From positions 124,001 to 188,000 of the forward strand of contig NZ_JACBGE010000004.1 in NCBI RefSeq assembly GCF_021401345.1: 64,000 bases of DNA, read 5' to 3'. A model generated the notes under the pieces. That model saw only the letters and a list, made by a program, of their open reading frames with translations. It did not search any database and was not told where the DNA came from. This DNA is from Hydrogenophaga sp. NFH-34 (lineage in GTDB: Bacteria; Pseudomonadota; Gammaproteobacteria; Burkholderiales; Burkholderiaceae_C). Of this stretch, positions 1 to 9,204 are shown piece after piece (the first letter of the stretch is position 1; every line of letters starts with the position of its first letter). The translations under genes and the position numbers were made by a program.

Positions 1-590
1 ATGCCCTGATCGCGGCCGGCTTTTCGGTCTGGGCACCCGACCTGCCCGGCCACGGCCATTCCGGTGGCCGGCACCTGGCCATCCCGCAGGCGGCCACCGC
101 CTTGCGCGAGATCGGCCGGCTTGCCGGGCCGTTCGCGCTGGCCATCGGCCACTCCTACGGCGGCGCCAGCCTGGTGCACGCGCTGGCGCAGGGCCTGGCC
201 GTCCAGCGGGTGGTGCTGCTCGCCGCCCCCACCCACTACGGCCAGTTCGTCCGCCTCGCGGCACGGCAACGCGGCCTCGATGCCGCGCAGACCGAGGCCC
301 TGCTGGCGCGCCTGCACGAAGTCACTGGCGAACACCCGGACCGCATCGACATGGCGCGGCAGGCCGAGGCGCTGAGCGCACCGGCTTTGCTGATGCATTC
401 GGCCGACGACACCGTGGTGCCGGCCGCTGGCCTGCACGCCGTGGCACAGCGTTGGCGCGGCGCGCGCTGGCACCCGCTGGAAGGGCTGGGCCATTTCCGC
501 CTGCTGGACGACCCGGGCGTGCTGCAGACCATCCGGCGATTCGCCGCCGAATCCCCCCCGCCAGCGGCCCTCAGCGCTGCGGCGGCATGA
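1..590 (+). CDS. alpha/beta hydrolase, C-terminal part
   Basis: Open from the left edge in frame 3, so the N-terminus lies outside the window. The visible part has the alpha/beta-hydrolase pattern: a DLPGHGHS loop, then the nucleophile elbow GHSYGG (Ser at about base 153), a late acidic residue in HSADDTVVP and the catalytic His in EGLGHFRLL. This is a soluble serine hydrolase or esterase of unknown substrate. The start is missing, so length cannot be compared with the family. The stop at 588-590 overlaps the end of the convergent cytosine deaminase gene by 20 bases, a tail-to-tail overlap with no room for a dedicated terminator. Confidence 0.85.
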   Translation, partial: ALIAAGFSVWAPDLPGHGHSGGRHLAIPQAATALREIGRLAGPFALAIGHSYGGASLVHALAQGLAVQRVVLLAAPTHYGQFVRLAARQRGLDAAQTEALLARLHEVTGEHPDRIDMARQAEALSAPALLMHSADDTVVPAAGLHAVAQRWRGARWHPLEGLGHFRLLDDPGVLQTIRRFAAESPPPAALSAAAA

Positions 591-1851
591 AGGCCGTGCT
601 CGCCGGCCGCCCCGGCACCGACAGCACCGCCTGGGCCGGGGCGCTTTGCGCCAGCAGCGCCCCCCGGCGCCAGACCTTCAGCCGCGTGGCGCGCAGGCGG
701 ACCGCCTCCACCGGATTCCGCGCCTGCAGCAGCACGAAGCTGGCGTCCTTGCCGGTCTCGATGCCGTAACCGCCGAGCCCCATCACCTGCGCGGCGTTCA
801 CCGTCACCGCGTCGAAGCACTGGCGCATGCCGGTCTGGCTGGTCATCTGGGCCACGTGCAGGCCCATGTGCGCCACCTCCAGCATGTCGCCGCTGCCCAG
901 GCTGTACCAGGGGTCCATCACGCAATCGTGACCGAAGGCCACCGTCACGCCGGCAGTCATGAGTTCGGGCACGCGCGTCATGCCCCGGCGCTTGGGATAC
1001 GTGTCGTGCCGCCCCTGCAGCGTGATGTTGATCAGCGGGTTGGCGACCGCGCTCACGCCCGCCTCGGCGATCAGCGGGATCAGCTTGCTGACGTAGTAGT
1101 TGTCCATGCTGTGCATGGAGGTCAGGTGCGAGCCGTTGACGCGGCCCTGCAGGCCCAGACGCTGCGTCTCGCAGGCCAGGGTTTCGATGTGGCGGCTCAG
1201 CGGGTCGTCGCTCTCGTCGCAGTGCATGTCGACGCGCAGCCCGCGTTGCGCCGCCAGTTCGCACAGCAGCTTCACGCTGGCGGCGCCATCGGCCATGGTG
1301 CGCTCGAAGTGCGGGATGCCGCCCACCACGTCCACACCGAGGTCGAGCGCACGGATCAGGTTCTCCATCCCGCCAGGGCTGCGCAGCACGCCGTCCTGCG
1401 GAAAAGCCACCAGTTGCAGATCCAGGTAGGGCGCGACGCGCTTTTTCACCTCCAACATCGCGCGCACCGGCAGCAGGCTCGGGTCGCTGGTGTCCACATG
1501 GCTGCGAATGGCCAGCAGGCCCTTGGCCACGGCCCAGTCGCAGTAGGCCAGCGCGCGCTCGACCAGGGCCTCTTCGGTGAGCAGCGGCTTCAGCTCGCCC
1601 CAGAGCGCGATGCCTTCGAGCAGGGTGCCGCTGGCGTTCACGCGCGGCAGGCCGTAGCTCAGCGTGGCGTCCATGTGGAAGTGCGGATCGCAGAACGGCG
1701 GCGTCAGCAACTGGCCGGCGGCGTCAACCGTCTCGCGGGCCGGGGCCTCCAGCCCGGGGGCGACGTCAACGATGCGGCCGTCCCGCACGGCCACCGACAT
1801 GCCGGTGCGGCCGTCGGGCAGGGAAGCCTGGGTGATGAGCAGGTCGAGCAT
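571..1851 (-). CDS. codA: cytosine deaminase (amidohydrolase)
   Basis: 426 residues, close to the usual CodA length. Metal-site motifs are in the expected order: HFH at residues 57-59, the HCDE segment near 210, SHLTSMH near 240, and GHDCVMDPW near 305, matching the GHDxxxDPW signature of cytosine deaminases. It would convert cytosine to uracil plus ammonia in the cytoplasm. It is the last gene of a minus-strand run with a BMP-type importer, uracil phosphoribosyltransferase and two URC-type proteins, so it probably feeds imported cytosine into uracil catabolism. Related amidohydrolases can act on isoguanine or creatinine, but the context favours cytosine. Confidence 0.88.
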   Translation of the reverse strand: MLDLLITQASLPDGRTGMSVAVRDGRIVDVAPGLEAPARETVDAAGQLLTPPFCDPHFHMDATLSYGLPRVNASGTLLEGIALWGELKPLLTEEALVERALAYCDWAVAKGLLAIRSHVDTSDPSLLPVRAMLEVKKRVAPYLDLQLVAFPQDGVLRSPGGMENLIRALDLGVDVVGGIPHFERTMADGAASVKLLCELAAQRGLRVDMHCDESDDPLSRHIETLACETQRLGLQGRVNGSHLTSMHSMDNYYVSKLIPLIAEAGVSAVANPLINITLQGRHDTYPKRRGMTRVPELMTAGVTVAFGHDCVMDPWYSLGSGDMLEVAHMGLHVAQMTSQTGMRQCFDAVTVNAAQVMGLGGYGIETGKDASFVLLQARNPVEAVRLRATRLKVWRRGALLAQSAPAQAVLSVPGRPASTAFMPPQR

Positions 1852-1927
1852 GGTGGTTCCGGTGCGGTTTCGTGGGTGGTTTCGGTGATGGGCAACGGGC
1901 CTTCATGCAGGAAACGCGCCCGCGTGG

Positions 1928-2200
1928 TCAAGGCAGCAGGGCGGCTCCGCGTTCAACGGCCCAGAACCCCCAGCCCTGCTGATCGATGAGGGACTGGCAA
2001 CGCCGCGCCAGTGCATCGCTGGCCTCGCGATCCAGCGGCGCGGGGAAATGGGCCATGGCCCGCGCATCGGCATTCAGCGCAGCGAAAGCGGGCAGGTCCT
2101 CCTCGCGCCAGGCACGCAGCCGCACACGCTCGCCCCGCAGCCAATCCGGCGCCACCAGCGAACAACCGGCCGGTGCCTGGCGAGAACGCCCGCCGCTCAC
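1928..2200 (-). pseudogene. truncated GNAT acetyltransferase remnant
   Basis: A GTG codon at 2200 overlaps the stop of the HIT gene (GTGA arrangement) and opens a 90-residue frame. It begins like a RimJ-type acetyltransferase: RGERVRLRAWREEDLPAF, then NADARAMAHFPAPL and GFWAVE near the end. Typical members continue for about 80-100 more residues carrying the acetyl-CoA-binding (R/Q)xxGxG/A segment. Here the frame stops just after the WAVE motif and only about 75 bases remain before codA. I see no continuation in other frames, so the C-terminal half seems to have been deleted. It is probably non-functional, though still translationally coupled to the HIT gene. Confidence 0.6.
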
Positions 2201-2646
2201 ACCGCACCGGACAGCGCGCCCCGCAAGCGCGCCGCATGGTCCTGCAACACGCTGGCCGGCGGGTCCTTGCGCGGCCAGCTCAGCGCAATGCCGTCGTCCT
2301 GGTGGCGGGGCACCACATGCAGGTGGAAATGGAACACCGTCTGATCGCCCTCGCGGCCGTTGGCCTGCAGCAGGGTCAGGCCCGGCGGATCGAACACCGC
2401 CTTCACCGCCCGCGCCACCCGATGTGCGGTCTGCATCACGGCGGCGGCTTCTTCGGGCGTGATCTCCAGCAGGTTGGCCGCATGGCGCCGCGTGGCCACC
2501 AGCACGTGGCCGGGGTTGACCTGGCCGAGGTCCATGAAGGCGATGGTGAGCGCGTCTTCGTACACGCGAGCAGCGGGAATTTCGCCGGCCACCAGGCGGC
2601 AGAAAATGCACTGACCGGGTGGCGAAGTGTCAACGAACTGGGGCAT
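2197..2646 (-). CDS. HIT family hydrolase/transferase
   Basis: 149 residues from ATG 2646, chosen over an upstream in-frame start because a purine-rich AGGAAGGAAG Shine-Dalgarno lies just before it. The histidine-triad motif HFHLHVV is near the C-terminal third, preceded by CIFC near the N-terminus and VATRRHAANLLE in the middle, as in bacterial HIT/HinT proteins. Such proteins hydrolyse nucleoside phosphoramidates or AMP conjugates in the cytoplasm. It sits between the importer permease and codA in the same direction, so it may process nucleotide derivatives of the pathway, but this position could also be incidental. Confidence 0.88.
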   Translation of the reverse strand: MPQFVDTSPPGQCIFCRLVAGEIPAARVYEDALTIAFMDLGQVNPGHVLVATRRHAANLLEITPEEAAAVMQTAHRVARAVKAVFDPPGLTLLQANGREGDQTVFHFHLHVVPRHQDDGIALSWPRKDPPASVLQDHAARLRGALSGAV

Positions 2647-2739
2647 GTCTTCCTTCCTGAGAACCCACAACCCGGCGAGCGTACACCGGGTGCGCCAGCG
2701 CCGGGCCTGCCGCCGCCCGCACGGCGGCGCGCAGGCCGC

Positions 2740-3663
2740 TCAGCGTTCGCCCTGGCGATAAGGCTTCATCAGCGCCTGCGGATAGGCCGCCTTGCGGGCC
2801 ACCAGCACCAGCGCCAGGATGGACAGCACATACGGCAGCATCAGGTAGACCTGATAGGGAATGGTGCTCGCGCCCGCTTGCTGCAGGCGCAGTTGCAGCG
2901 CGTCGAAGAAGGCGAACAGCAGCGCCCCCAGCAGCGCCTTGCCCGGCCGCCACGAGGCAAACACCACCAGCGCCACGCAGATCCAGCCACGGCCGTTGAT
3001 CATGTTGAAGAAGAAGGCGTTGAACGCCGAAAGCGTGAGGAAGCTGCCAGCCACCCCCATCAGCGCAGAACCGGCCACGATGGCGCCCGTGCGCACCGCC
3101 GCCACCGACACGCCCTGCCCTTCGGCGGCCTGCGGGTTCTCGCCCACCATGCGCACCGCCAGCCCCACGGGCGTGCGGAACAGCACCCAGGCCGACAGCG
3201 GCACCAGGAGGATGGCCAGCAGCGTCAGCGGCGTTTGCGCCGACAGCACCGGAACGCCCAGCCCTTCCATGGGCGCGAACGGCGCGATGGTCGGCGGCGT
3301 GCTCACCTTCGGAAACGCCACCCGGTAGCCGTAGTACGAGAGCGCCGTCGCCAGCAGCGTGATGCCCAGACCCGCCACGTGTTGCGACAGCGCCAGGCCC
3401 ACGGTGAGCAGCGCGTGCAGCAGGCCGAAGGCCGCGCCCGCCAGCGCGGCCACCGCCACACCGCCCCACAGCGGCAGGCCCTGGTAGACCGCGAGCCAGC
3501 CCGCGAACGCGCCGGCGACCATGATGCCCTCGATGCCCAGGTTGAGCACCCCGGCGCGTTCGCACCACAACACGCCCAGCGTGCCCAGGATCAAGGGCGT
3601 GGCGATGCGCAGCACCGCGACCCAGAACGCGGGGTTGAGCAGGATCTCGATCATTTCGGTCAT
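2740..3663 (-). CDS. BMP-type ABC transporter permease (YufQ-like)
   Basis: 307 residues with about eight to nine hydrophobic segments and the family motifs GIEGIMVAGAFAGWLA near residues 45-60 and NMINGRGWICVALVVFASWRP near 215. These are typical of the second permease of nucleoside/BMP-family importers (BPD_transp_2 family). It would form the inner-membrane channel with the permease encoded 3 bases upstream (3667-4728). The ATPase and binding protein genes lie in the same run. Substrate is inferred to be a pyrimidine nucleoside or base from the neighbouring codA, upp and URC genes. Confidence 0.9.
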   Translation of the reverse strand: MTEMIEILLNPAFWVAVLRIATPLILGTLGVLWCERAGVLNLGIEGIMVAGAFAGWLAVYQGLPLWGGVAVAALAGAAFGLLHALLTVGLALSQHVAGLGITLLATALSYYGYRVAFPKVSTPPTIAPFAPMEGLGVPVLSAQTPLTLLAILLVPLSAWVLFRTPVGLAVRMVGENPQAAEGQGVSVAAVRTGAIVAGSALMGVAGSFLTLSAFNAFFFNMINGRGWICVALVVFASWRPGKALLGALLFAFFDALQLRLQQAGASTIPYQVYLMLPYVLSILALVLVARKAAYPQALMKPYRQGER

Positions 3664-3666
3664 GCC

Positions 3667-4728
3667 CTACCTCCACCTCAGGCGGTACTGCGCCAGCAGC
3701 GTGCCCACCAGCACCGACAACAGCGCCACGGCCACGATCACGTCGGCCAGGTAGGTGGGCACGCCGATGGCGCGGCTCATGCTGTCGGCGCCCACCAGCA
3801 CGCCGGCCACGAACACCCCGGCCGCGATCACGCCCAGCGGGTTCAGCCCGGCGAGCATCGCGATCACGATGCCGCTGTAGCCGTAGCCCGGCGACATGTC
3901 CAGGGTCACGTAGCTGGCGCGGCCCGCGACCTCGATGGCCCCGGCCAGCCCGGCCAGCGCGCCCGAAAGCAAGGCCACCAGCACCACGGTGCGGGTGACC
4001 GGCACGCCCGCGAACGCGGCAGCACGCGGGTTGGCACCCACGGCCCGGATGTCGAACCCCAGCACGGTGTACTTGAACAGCGCCCAGACCAGCAGTGCCA
4101 GCAGCACCGCCCCGATCAGGCCGCTGTGCACGCGCGTGCCTTCGACCAGGCGCGACAGCTCCAGCTCGGGCACCAGCGACACGCTCTGCGGCCAGCCCAT
4201 GGCCATCGGGTCCTTCATCGCGCCGTCGAGCAAGGCCGAGACCAGCAGCAGCACGATGAAGTTGAGCAGCAGCGTGGTCACCACCTCGTCCACGCCCAGG
4301 CGTTGCTTCATGAGCGCGGGCCCGAGCAGCAGCAGCGCCCCGGCCAGCGCGGCGGCCAGCATCATCAGCGGGAACAGCAACCACAGCGGCAGCGCCAGCC
4401 CCTCGCCGCCGTGCAGGCCGCCCACGGCCACGGCGGCCAGTGCCCCGGCATACAACTGGCCTTCGGCGCCGATGTTGAACAGCCGTGCCCGGAAGGCCAC
4501 CGTGGCCGCCAGCCCGGTGAGGATGAGCGGGATCGCGCGCGTGAGCGTTTCGCTCCACGCAAACAGCGAACCGAAAGCACCCTGCAGCAGCAAACCGTAG
4601 GTCTGCCCGACCGGGGCGCCGGCCCACAGCACCAGCAGGCTGCTCACCAGCAGCGTGAAAGCGACCGCACCCAGCGGCGCCAGCACCAGGGCGGCGGCAG
4701 AGGCCTGGCTGCGCCGCTCAAGCCGCAT
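3667..4728 (-). CDS. BMP-type ABC transporter permease (YufP-like)
   Basis: 353 residues from ATG 4728 (MRLERRSQ...), preferred over a start 33 bases further upstream because it reduces overlap with the ATPase gene to 11 bases. It has an N-terminal transmembrane segment, then LTGLAATVAFRARLFNIGAEGQL, the characteristic motif of the first permease of nucleoside/BMP-type importers, and later AGFAGVPV-like and MSPGYGYSGIVIAMLAGLNPLG motifs. It pairs with the YufQ-like permease immediately downstream to form the membrane channel of the importer. Confidence 0.9.
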   Translation of the reverse strand: MRLERRSQASAAALVLAPLGAVAFTLLVSSLLVLWAGAPVGQTYGLLLQGAFGSLFAWSETLTRAIPLILTGLAATVAFRARLFNIGAEGQLYAGALAAVAVGGLHGGEGLALPLWLLFPLMMLAAALAGALLLLGPALMKQRLGVDEVVTTLLLNFIVLLLVSALLDGAMKDPMAMGWPQSVSLVPELELSRLVEGTRVHSGLIGAVLLALLVWALFKYTVLGFDIRAVGANPRAAAFAGVPVTRTVVLVALLSGALAGLAGAIEVAGRASYVTLDMSPGYGYSGIVIAMLAGLNPLGVIAAGVFVAGVLVGADSMSRAIGVPTYLADVIVAVALLSVLVGTLLAQYRLRWR

Positions 4729-6463
4729 GTCCGCTCCCGTGCCCGGCCATGGCCAGGCCAATGCTTTCGCGCGTCCAGGTCTCGGCCGGCAGCGCCTGGG
4801 TGAGATGGCCGTGGTGCATGACCGCGATGCGGTCGCCCAGCGTCATCACCTCGTCCAGATCGTCGGAGATCACGAGCACGGCGGCACCGGCATCGCGCGC
4901 GGCAATGAGCTGCTGCTGCACATAGGCCACGGCGCCGATGTCGAGCCCCCAGGTGGGCTGGTGGGCCACGATGAGGAAGGGGGCAGCCCTGTTCCGCTGC
5001 TGGCACGGCTCGCTGCCTCCCGAGGGGGCAGACGGCGCACACGCCACCGCTGCGCGGGGCGCCGACACCCCAACACCGCCATTCCCGCGCAGGCGGGAAT
5101 CCACCAAAGTCACGGGCTCCCCCGCGCTCCCCGGCTGCGCGACGGGGTCTTCGTTCATCGTCTCGTCCGCCTCCGGCGCCATCAGCGCCCGGCCCAGAAT
5201 CAGCTTTTGCATGTTCCCACCCGAAAGCGAACGCGCGGCGGCGAGCGGGCCGCCGCCGCGCACGTCGAAGGCATCGATGACCCGCTGGGCGTGCCGGCGC
5301 GCAGCGTCGCGGCGGACCCACGGTCCGCGCGAAAACGCCGGCGTGCGCAGGCGCTCGGACACGGCGTTCTCCCACACCGGCAGATCGCCCACCACGCCCA
5401 CGGCATGGCGGTCTTCGGGGATGCGGGCCACGCCATGCGCCACCAGCCAGGCGGGCGAAGCCGGCAGCCCCTGATCACCCAGGCGCACGTCGCCCTCGCT
5501 GGCGCTGCGCACACCGCACAGCAGCTCGGCCAGGGCCACCTGCCCGTTGCCGGAGACACCGGCAACGGCAACGATCTCGCCCGCGTGCAGACGCAATGAC
5601 ACGTTGTCGAGCCGGTCGCGCACGCCGGCCGGCGTGCTCACACCCGCGAGCTCGCACACCACCTCACCCACGCGTTGCGAAGGGTGGCGTTCGGGCGCGG
5701 CCACCGCATGGCCCACCATCCATTGCGCCAGCTGCGCGGGCGTGGTGCCGGCGGCCGGTGCTTCGGCCACGAGCCGGCCCTGGCGCAGCACGGCCACGCG
5801 GTGCGACACCCGCAGCACCTCGGCCAGCTTGTGGCTGATGAAGATGATCGACAGCCCCTGCGCCACCATCTGCGACAGCGTGTCGAACAGCCCTTCGCTC
5901 TCCTGCGGTGTGAGCACCGCGGTGGGCTCATCAAGAATGAGGATGCGTGCGCCCCGGTACAGCGCCTTGAGAATTTCCACCCGCTGGCGCTCGCCCACCG
6001 AGAGGCTGCCCACCAGGGCGTCGGGCACCACCGGCAGGCCAAAGCGGCCGGCCACGGCCAGCAGGCGCGCCCTGGCTTCGGCACGGCGCGAACGCCAGCG
6101 CCAGAGCGGTTCGGTGCCCATCAGCACGTTGTCGAGCACCGACAGGTTGTCGGCCAGCGTGAAGTGCTGGTGCACCATGCCAATGCCGGCGGCCAGCGCC
6201 GCACGCGGGTTGCCGGGGGGCAGCGGCTGACCGAAGACCTCGATCTGCCCTTCATCGGCCACGTAATGCCCGAACAGGATCGACACCAGCGTCGATTTGC
6301 CCGCCCCGTTTTCGCCCAGCAGCGCCAGCACCTCACCTTCGCGCAGCGTCAGCGAAATGCCGTCGTTCGCCACCAGGGCGCCGAAGCGTTTGGTGATGCC
6401 GTCCAGGCGCAGCACCGTGGGGCGCTCGCCCGGCGCGGGCGGCGCTGGGTTCACGGCTGCCAC
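4718..6463 (-). CDS. BMP-type ABC transporter ATP-binding protein (YufO-like), with internal insertion
   Basis: 581 residues holding two fused nucleotide-binding domains. The first has Walker A GENGAGKST near residue 50, signature LSVGERQR and Walker B ILILDEPTAVLTP. The second has a degenerate Walker A (AGVSGNGQ), signature LSGGNMQK and AHQPTWGLD in place of the usual DEPTRGLD. It energises import with the two permeases downstream. The usual length is about 510-520. The excess comes from roughly 60 residues (about 429-494, bases 4983-5180) placed between LGRALMAP and FLIVAHQPTWGLD, which contain two palindromes and read as repeat DNA translated in frame. The reading frame is kept, so the protein may still work. 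Confidence 0.9.
   Translation of the reverse strand: MAAVNPAPPAPGERPTVLRLDGITKRFGALVANDGISLTLREGEVLALLGENGAGKSTLVSILFGHYVADEGQIEVFGQPLPPGNPRAALAAGIGMVHQHFTLADNLSVLDNVLMGTEPLWRWRSRRAEARARLLAVAGRFGLPVVPDALVGSLSVGERQRVEILKALYRGARILILDEPTAVLTPQESEGLFDTLSQMVAQGLSIIFISHKLAEVLRVSHRVAVLRQGRLVAEAPAAGTTPAQLAQWMVGHAVAAPERHPSQRVGEVVCELAGVSTPAGVRDRLDNVSLRLHAGEIVAVAGVSGNGQVALAELLCGVRSASEGDVRLGDQGLPASPAWLVAHGVARIPEDRHAVGVVGDLPVWENAVSERLRTPAFSRGPWVRRDAARRHAQRVIDAFDVRGGGPLAAARSLSGGNMQKLILGRALMAPEADETMNEDPVAQPGSAGEPVTLVDSRLRGNGGVGVSAPRAAVACAPSAPSGGSEPCQQRNRAAPFLIVAHQPTWGLDIGAVAYVQQQLIAARDAGAAVLVISDDLDEVMTLGDRIAVMHHGHLTQALPAETWTRESIGLAMAGHGSGHAA
5013..5100. repeat. two palindromic repeat elements inside the ATPase gene
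   Basis: Two hairpin-forming palindromes lie inside the coding region. One is CTGCC-TCCCGAGGG-GGCAG at 5013-5031. The other is ATTCCCGC-gcag-GCGGGAAT at 5081-5100, a perfect 8-bp stem resembling the ATTCCC...GGGAAT units found as dispersed repeats in several proteobacteria. Both are usually intergenic-type sequences. Here they encode part of an in-frame insertion (SRLRGNGG... on the coding strand) in the second nucleotide-binding domain. Confidence 0.65.
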
Positions 6464-7431
6464 GCGCGCAGGAAGGCCAGCAGCACCTTGGCGGAGTTGT
6501 CGGCCGCCAGCCCGAAGAAGGTGCCCATTTCGTTTTCACCGTCGCCGCCACCGGCCAGGTCGCTCAGCGAGCGGAAGGCGATGTACGGCACGCCGTTGCT
6601 GTAGGCCACCTGCCCCACGGCCGCGGTTTCCATGTCGAGCACGTTGGCTTCAAAAGTCTTGAAGGTGTATTCGCGGAAGGCCGCGTTGTCCATGAAGGCC
6701 TGGCCCGAAACGCCGTTGCCGCCCACCACCAGCTTGGGCGGGTTCGACAGGCACTTGCCCGGCGCGGTACAGGCCGACAGCGGCACCTTCAACTGGCGCG
6801 CCGCGGACAACATGCCGGGGTCGACCTCGAACCAGAACTTGCGGTGCACCTGGGGCTGCTGCGCCGTCACCACCTCGACCGTGCGCGGGAAGAACATGCC
6901 GTAGTTGGGGTGCATGGCGTCCTTCATGAAGGGCGGCGCCGTGTAGCGGCCCGGCGCGGTTTCGCGAGCGATCAGCACCTCCAGGTACTGGCCCCATTGC
7001 TGCGGCACCGACACGTCGCCGATGTGCAGGCCCGGGTTCACGCCTCCGGCGATGCCGCTGAACACCAGCGCCTGCACGTTGAAGCGGTCGAGCACACGCT
7101 GCGTGTTCATGGCGGCGTTGACCATGCTGATGCCCGAGAGGAACAGCACCACCGGCCGACCGGCCAGCACGCCGGTGGTGAATTCCACGCCCTGCACCTG
7201 GTGGGTGACCGGATCGGCCAGTTGGCGGCGCAGCAGCGTCAGCTCGGGCGCAAAGGCCGAGAGCACCGCCACACGCGGGGTGCTGTCCAGGCGGGCGGCC
7301 GCGGCGGCGGCCTTGGCAGGCATCGCGGCCGTGGCCGACTGCGGCCCGGGGCCGGCACAGCCCCCGAGCAACAACCCCAGCCCGAGGGCGCAGGCCGCGC
7401 CTGCGGTGCGGCAGTGTTTCCAGACATTCAT
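6451..7431 (-). CDS. lipoprotein nucleosidase of the phosphorylase superfamily (MTA/SAH nucleosidase-like)
   Basis: 326 residues starting with a lipoprotein signal (hydrophobic run then LLLGGC, lipobox Cys at about 25), so the mature protein should be membrane-anchored facing the periplasm. The body matches the PNP_UDP/MTA-SAH nucleosidase fold: RVAVLSAFAPEL near the mature N-terminus, FSGIAGGVNPGLHIGDV, and DMETAAVGQVAYSNGVPYIAFRSLSD with the ribose-binding Glu and catalytic Asp. It overlaps the ATPase gene by 13 bases and follows the binding-protein gene. Cytoplasmic nucleosidases lack the signal, so I infer it releases bases from nucleosides outside the membrane for uptake. Its actual substrate is unknown. 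Confidence 0.82.
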   Translation of the reverse strand: MNVWKHCRTAGAACALGLGLLLGGCAGPGPQSATAAMPAKAAAAAARLDSTPRVAVLSAFAPELTLLRRQLADPVTHQVQGVEFTTGVLAGRPVVLFLSGISMVNAAMNTQRVLDRFNVQALVFSGIAGGVNPGLHIGDVSVPQQWGQYLEVLIARETAPGRYTAPPFMKDAMHPNYGMFFPRTVEVVTAQQPQVHRKFWFEVDPGMLSAARQLKVPLSACTAPGKCLSNPPKLVVGGNGVSGQAFMDNAAFREYTFKTFEANVLDMETAAVGQVAYSNGVPYIAFRSLSDLAGGGDGENEMGTFFGLAADNSAKVLLAFLRAWQP

Positions 7432-7470
7432 GGGCAGCTCCCTTCCTGGCGACCGGTCAGGTCAGTCAGG

Positions 7471-8472
7471 TCATTTGGTGGTGGACTTGGGCTGGGTGTC
7501 GTCCACCTTCACGGTGAACTTGCCCGCCAGGATGTCGGCTTCCTTGGCCTTGACCTTGGCCACGATGTCGGCCGGCACCTTCTTCTCGAACGTGCCCAGC
7601 GGCGCCAGGCTGCTGCCCTTGTGCTTCATCATCGAATACGGGCCGTAGTCCTCGGCCTTGAAAGCGCCGGCCTTGACCGCCTTGATGGCGGCGTCGATGC
7701 TGGGCTCCATGTGCCACAGGGCCGAGGCCACCACGGTGTCGGGGTAGTCGGCCTGGGTGTCGATCACGTTGCCGATGGCGAGCACCTTGCGCTCCTTGGC
7801 CGCGTCGCTGACGCCAAAGCGTTCGGCGTACAGCACGTCGGCCCCCTTGTCGATCATGGCGAACGCCGCTTCCTTGGCCTTGGGCGGGTCGAACCAGCTG
7901 TTGATGAAGGTCACCGTGAACTCGACCTTCGGGTTGGTTTCCTTGGCGCCGGCCATGAAGGCGTGCATCAGGCGGTTGACCTCGGGGATCGGGAAGCCGC
8001 CGACCATGCCGATCTTGCCGCTCTTGGTCATGCCGCCGGCGATCATGCCGCTGAGGTAGGCCGGCTCCTGGATGTAGTTGTCGAAGACGCTGAAGTTGGG
8101 CGCCTGCGGCTTGCCCGAGGAACCCAGCAGGAACGAGGTCTTGGGGAAGTCCTTGGCGACCTTGCGCGCCGCCGTCTCCACCGCGAAGGCCTCGCCGACG
8201 ATGAGCTGGTTGCCGCCCGTGGCGTACTCGCGCATGACGCGCTCGTAGTCGGCGTTGGCCACGTTCTCGCTGGCCTTGTATTCGATCTCGCCCCGCGCCT
8301 CGGCGGCCTTGAGCGCCTTGTGGATGCGGCTGACCCACTGCTGCTCGAACGGCACGGTGTAGATGGCGGCCACCTTGAGCTTGGCCTGGGCCTGGGCGAA
8401 GCCGGGCGCGGCAACCGCCAGGGCGGCGGCCAGGGCCATCAGGTGACGGCGTGGGAGAGCGGGGAACGGCAT
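7471..8472 (-). CDS. BMP family ABC transporter substrate-binding protein
   Basis: 333 residues with a Sec signal ending near AQAQA, and no lipobox Cys. The mature protein starts KLKVAAIYTVPFEQQWVSRIH and contains the BMP/Med family features GEIEYKASENV, PAYLSGMIAGGMTKSGKIGMVGGFPIPEVNR and INSWFDPPKAKEAAFAMIDKGADVLYAE. It should capture a nucleoside or base in the periplasm and hand it to the two permeases. It is followed by the nucleosidase gene 39 bases downstream and preceded by upp in the same direction. Ligand identity is inferred only from neighbours. Confidence 0.92.
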   Translation of the reverse strand: MPFPALPRRHLMALAAALAVAAPGFAQAQAKLKVAAIYTVPFEQQWVSRIHKALKAAEARGEIEYKASENVANADYERVMREYATGGNQLIVGEAFAVETAARKVAKDFPKTSFLLGSSGKPQAPNFSVFDNYIQEPAYLSGMIAGGMTKSGKIGMVGGFPIPEVNRLMHAFMAGAKETNPKVEFTVTFINSWFDPPKAKEAAFAMIDKGADVLYAERFGVSDAAKERKVLAIGNVIDTQADYPDTVVASALWHMEPSIDAAIKAVKAGAFKAEDYGPYSMMKHKGSSLAPLGTFEKKVPADIVAKVKAKEADILAGKFTVKVDDTQPKSTTK

Positions 8473-8544
8473 GGCGGGAACTCCTGCGAAGGGGTGGAGG
8501 ATGGCGGGACGGAAAACCGGAAAACGCTGGCCGGGAACGCAGCC

Positions 8545-9174
<630 letters not shown>

Positions 9175-9204
9175 GGTGAAGGCCTCTCGGGTCGGGAGAA
9201 ATGT

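Noticed and set aside
2011..4803. Very long open frame of about 930 codons on the plus strand
   Set aside because: It is antisense to the HIT and permease genes and its translation is a His/Gln/Arg-rich low-complexity product of high-GC codon bias. The minus-strand frames have real family motifs.
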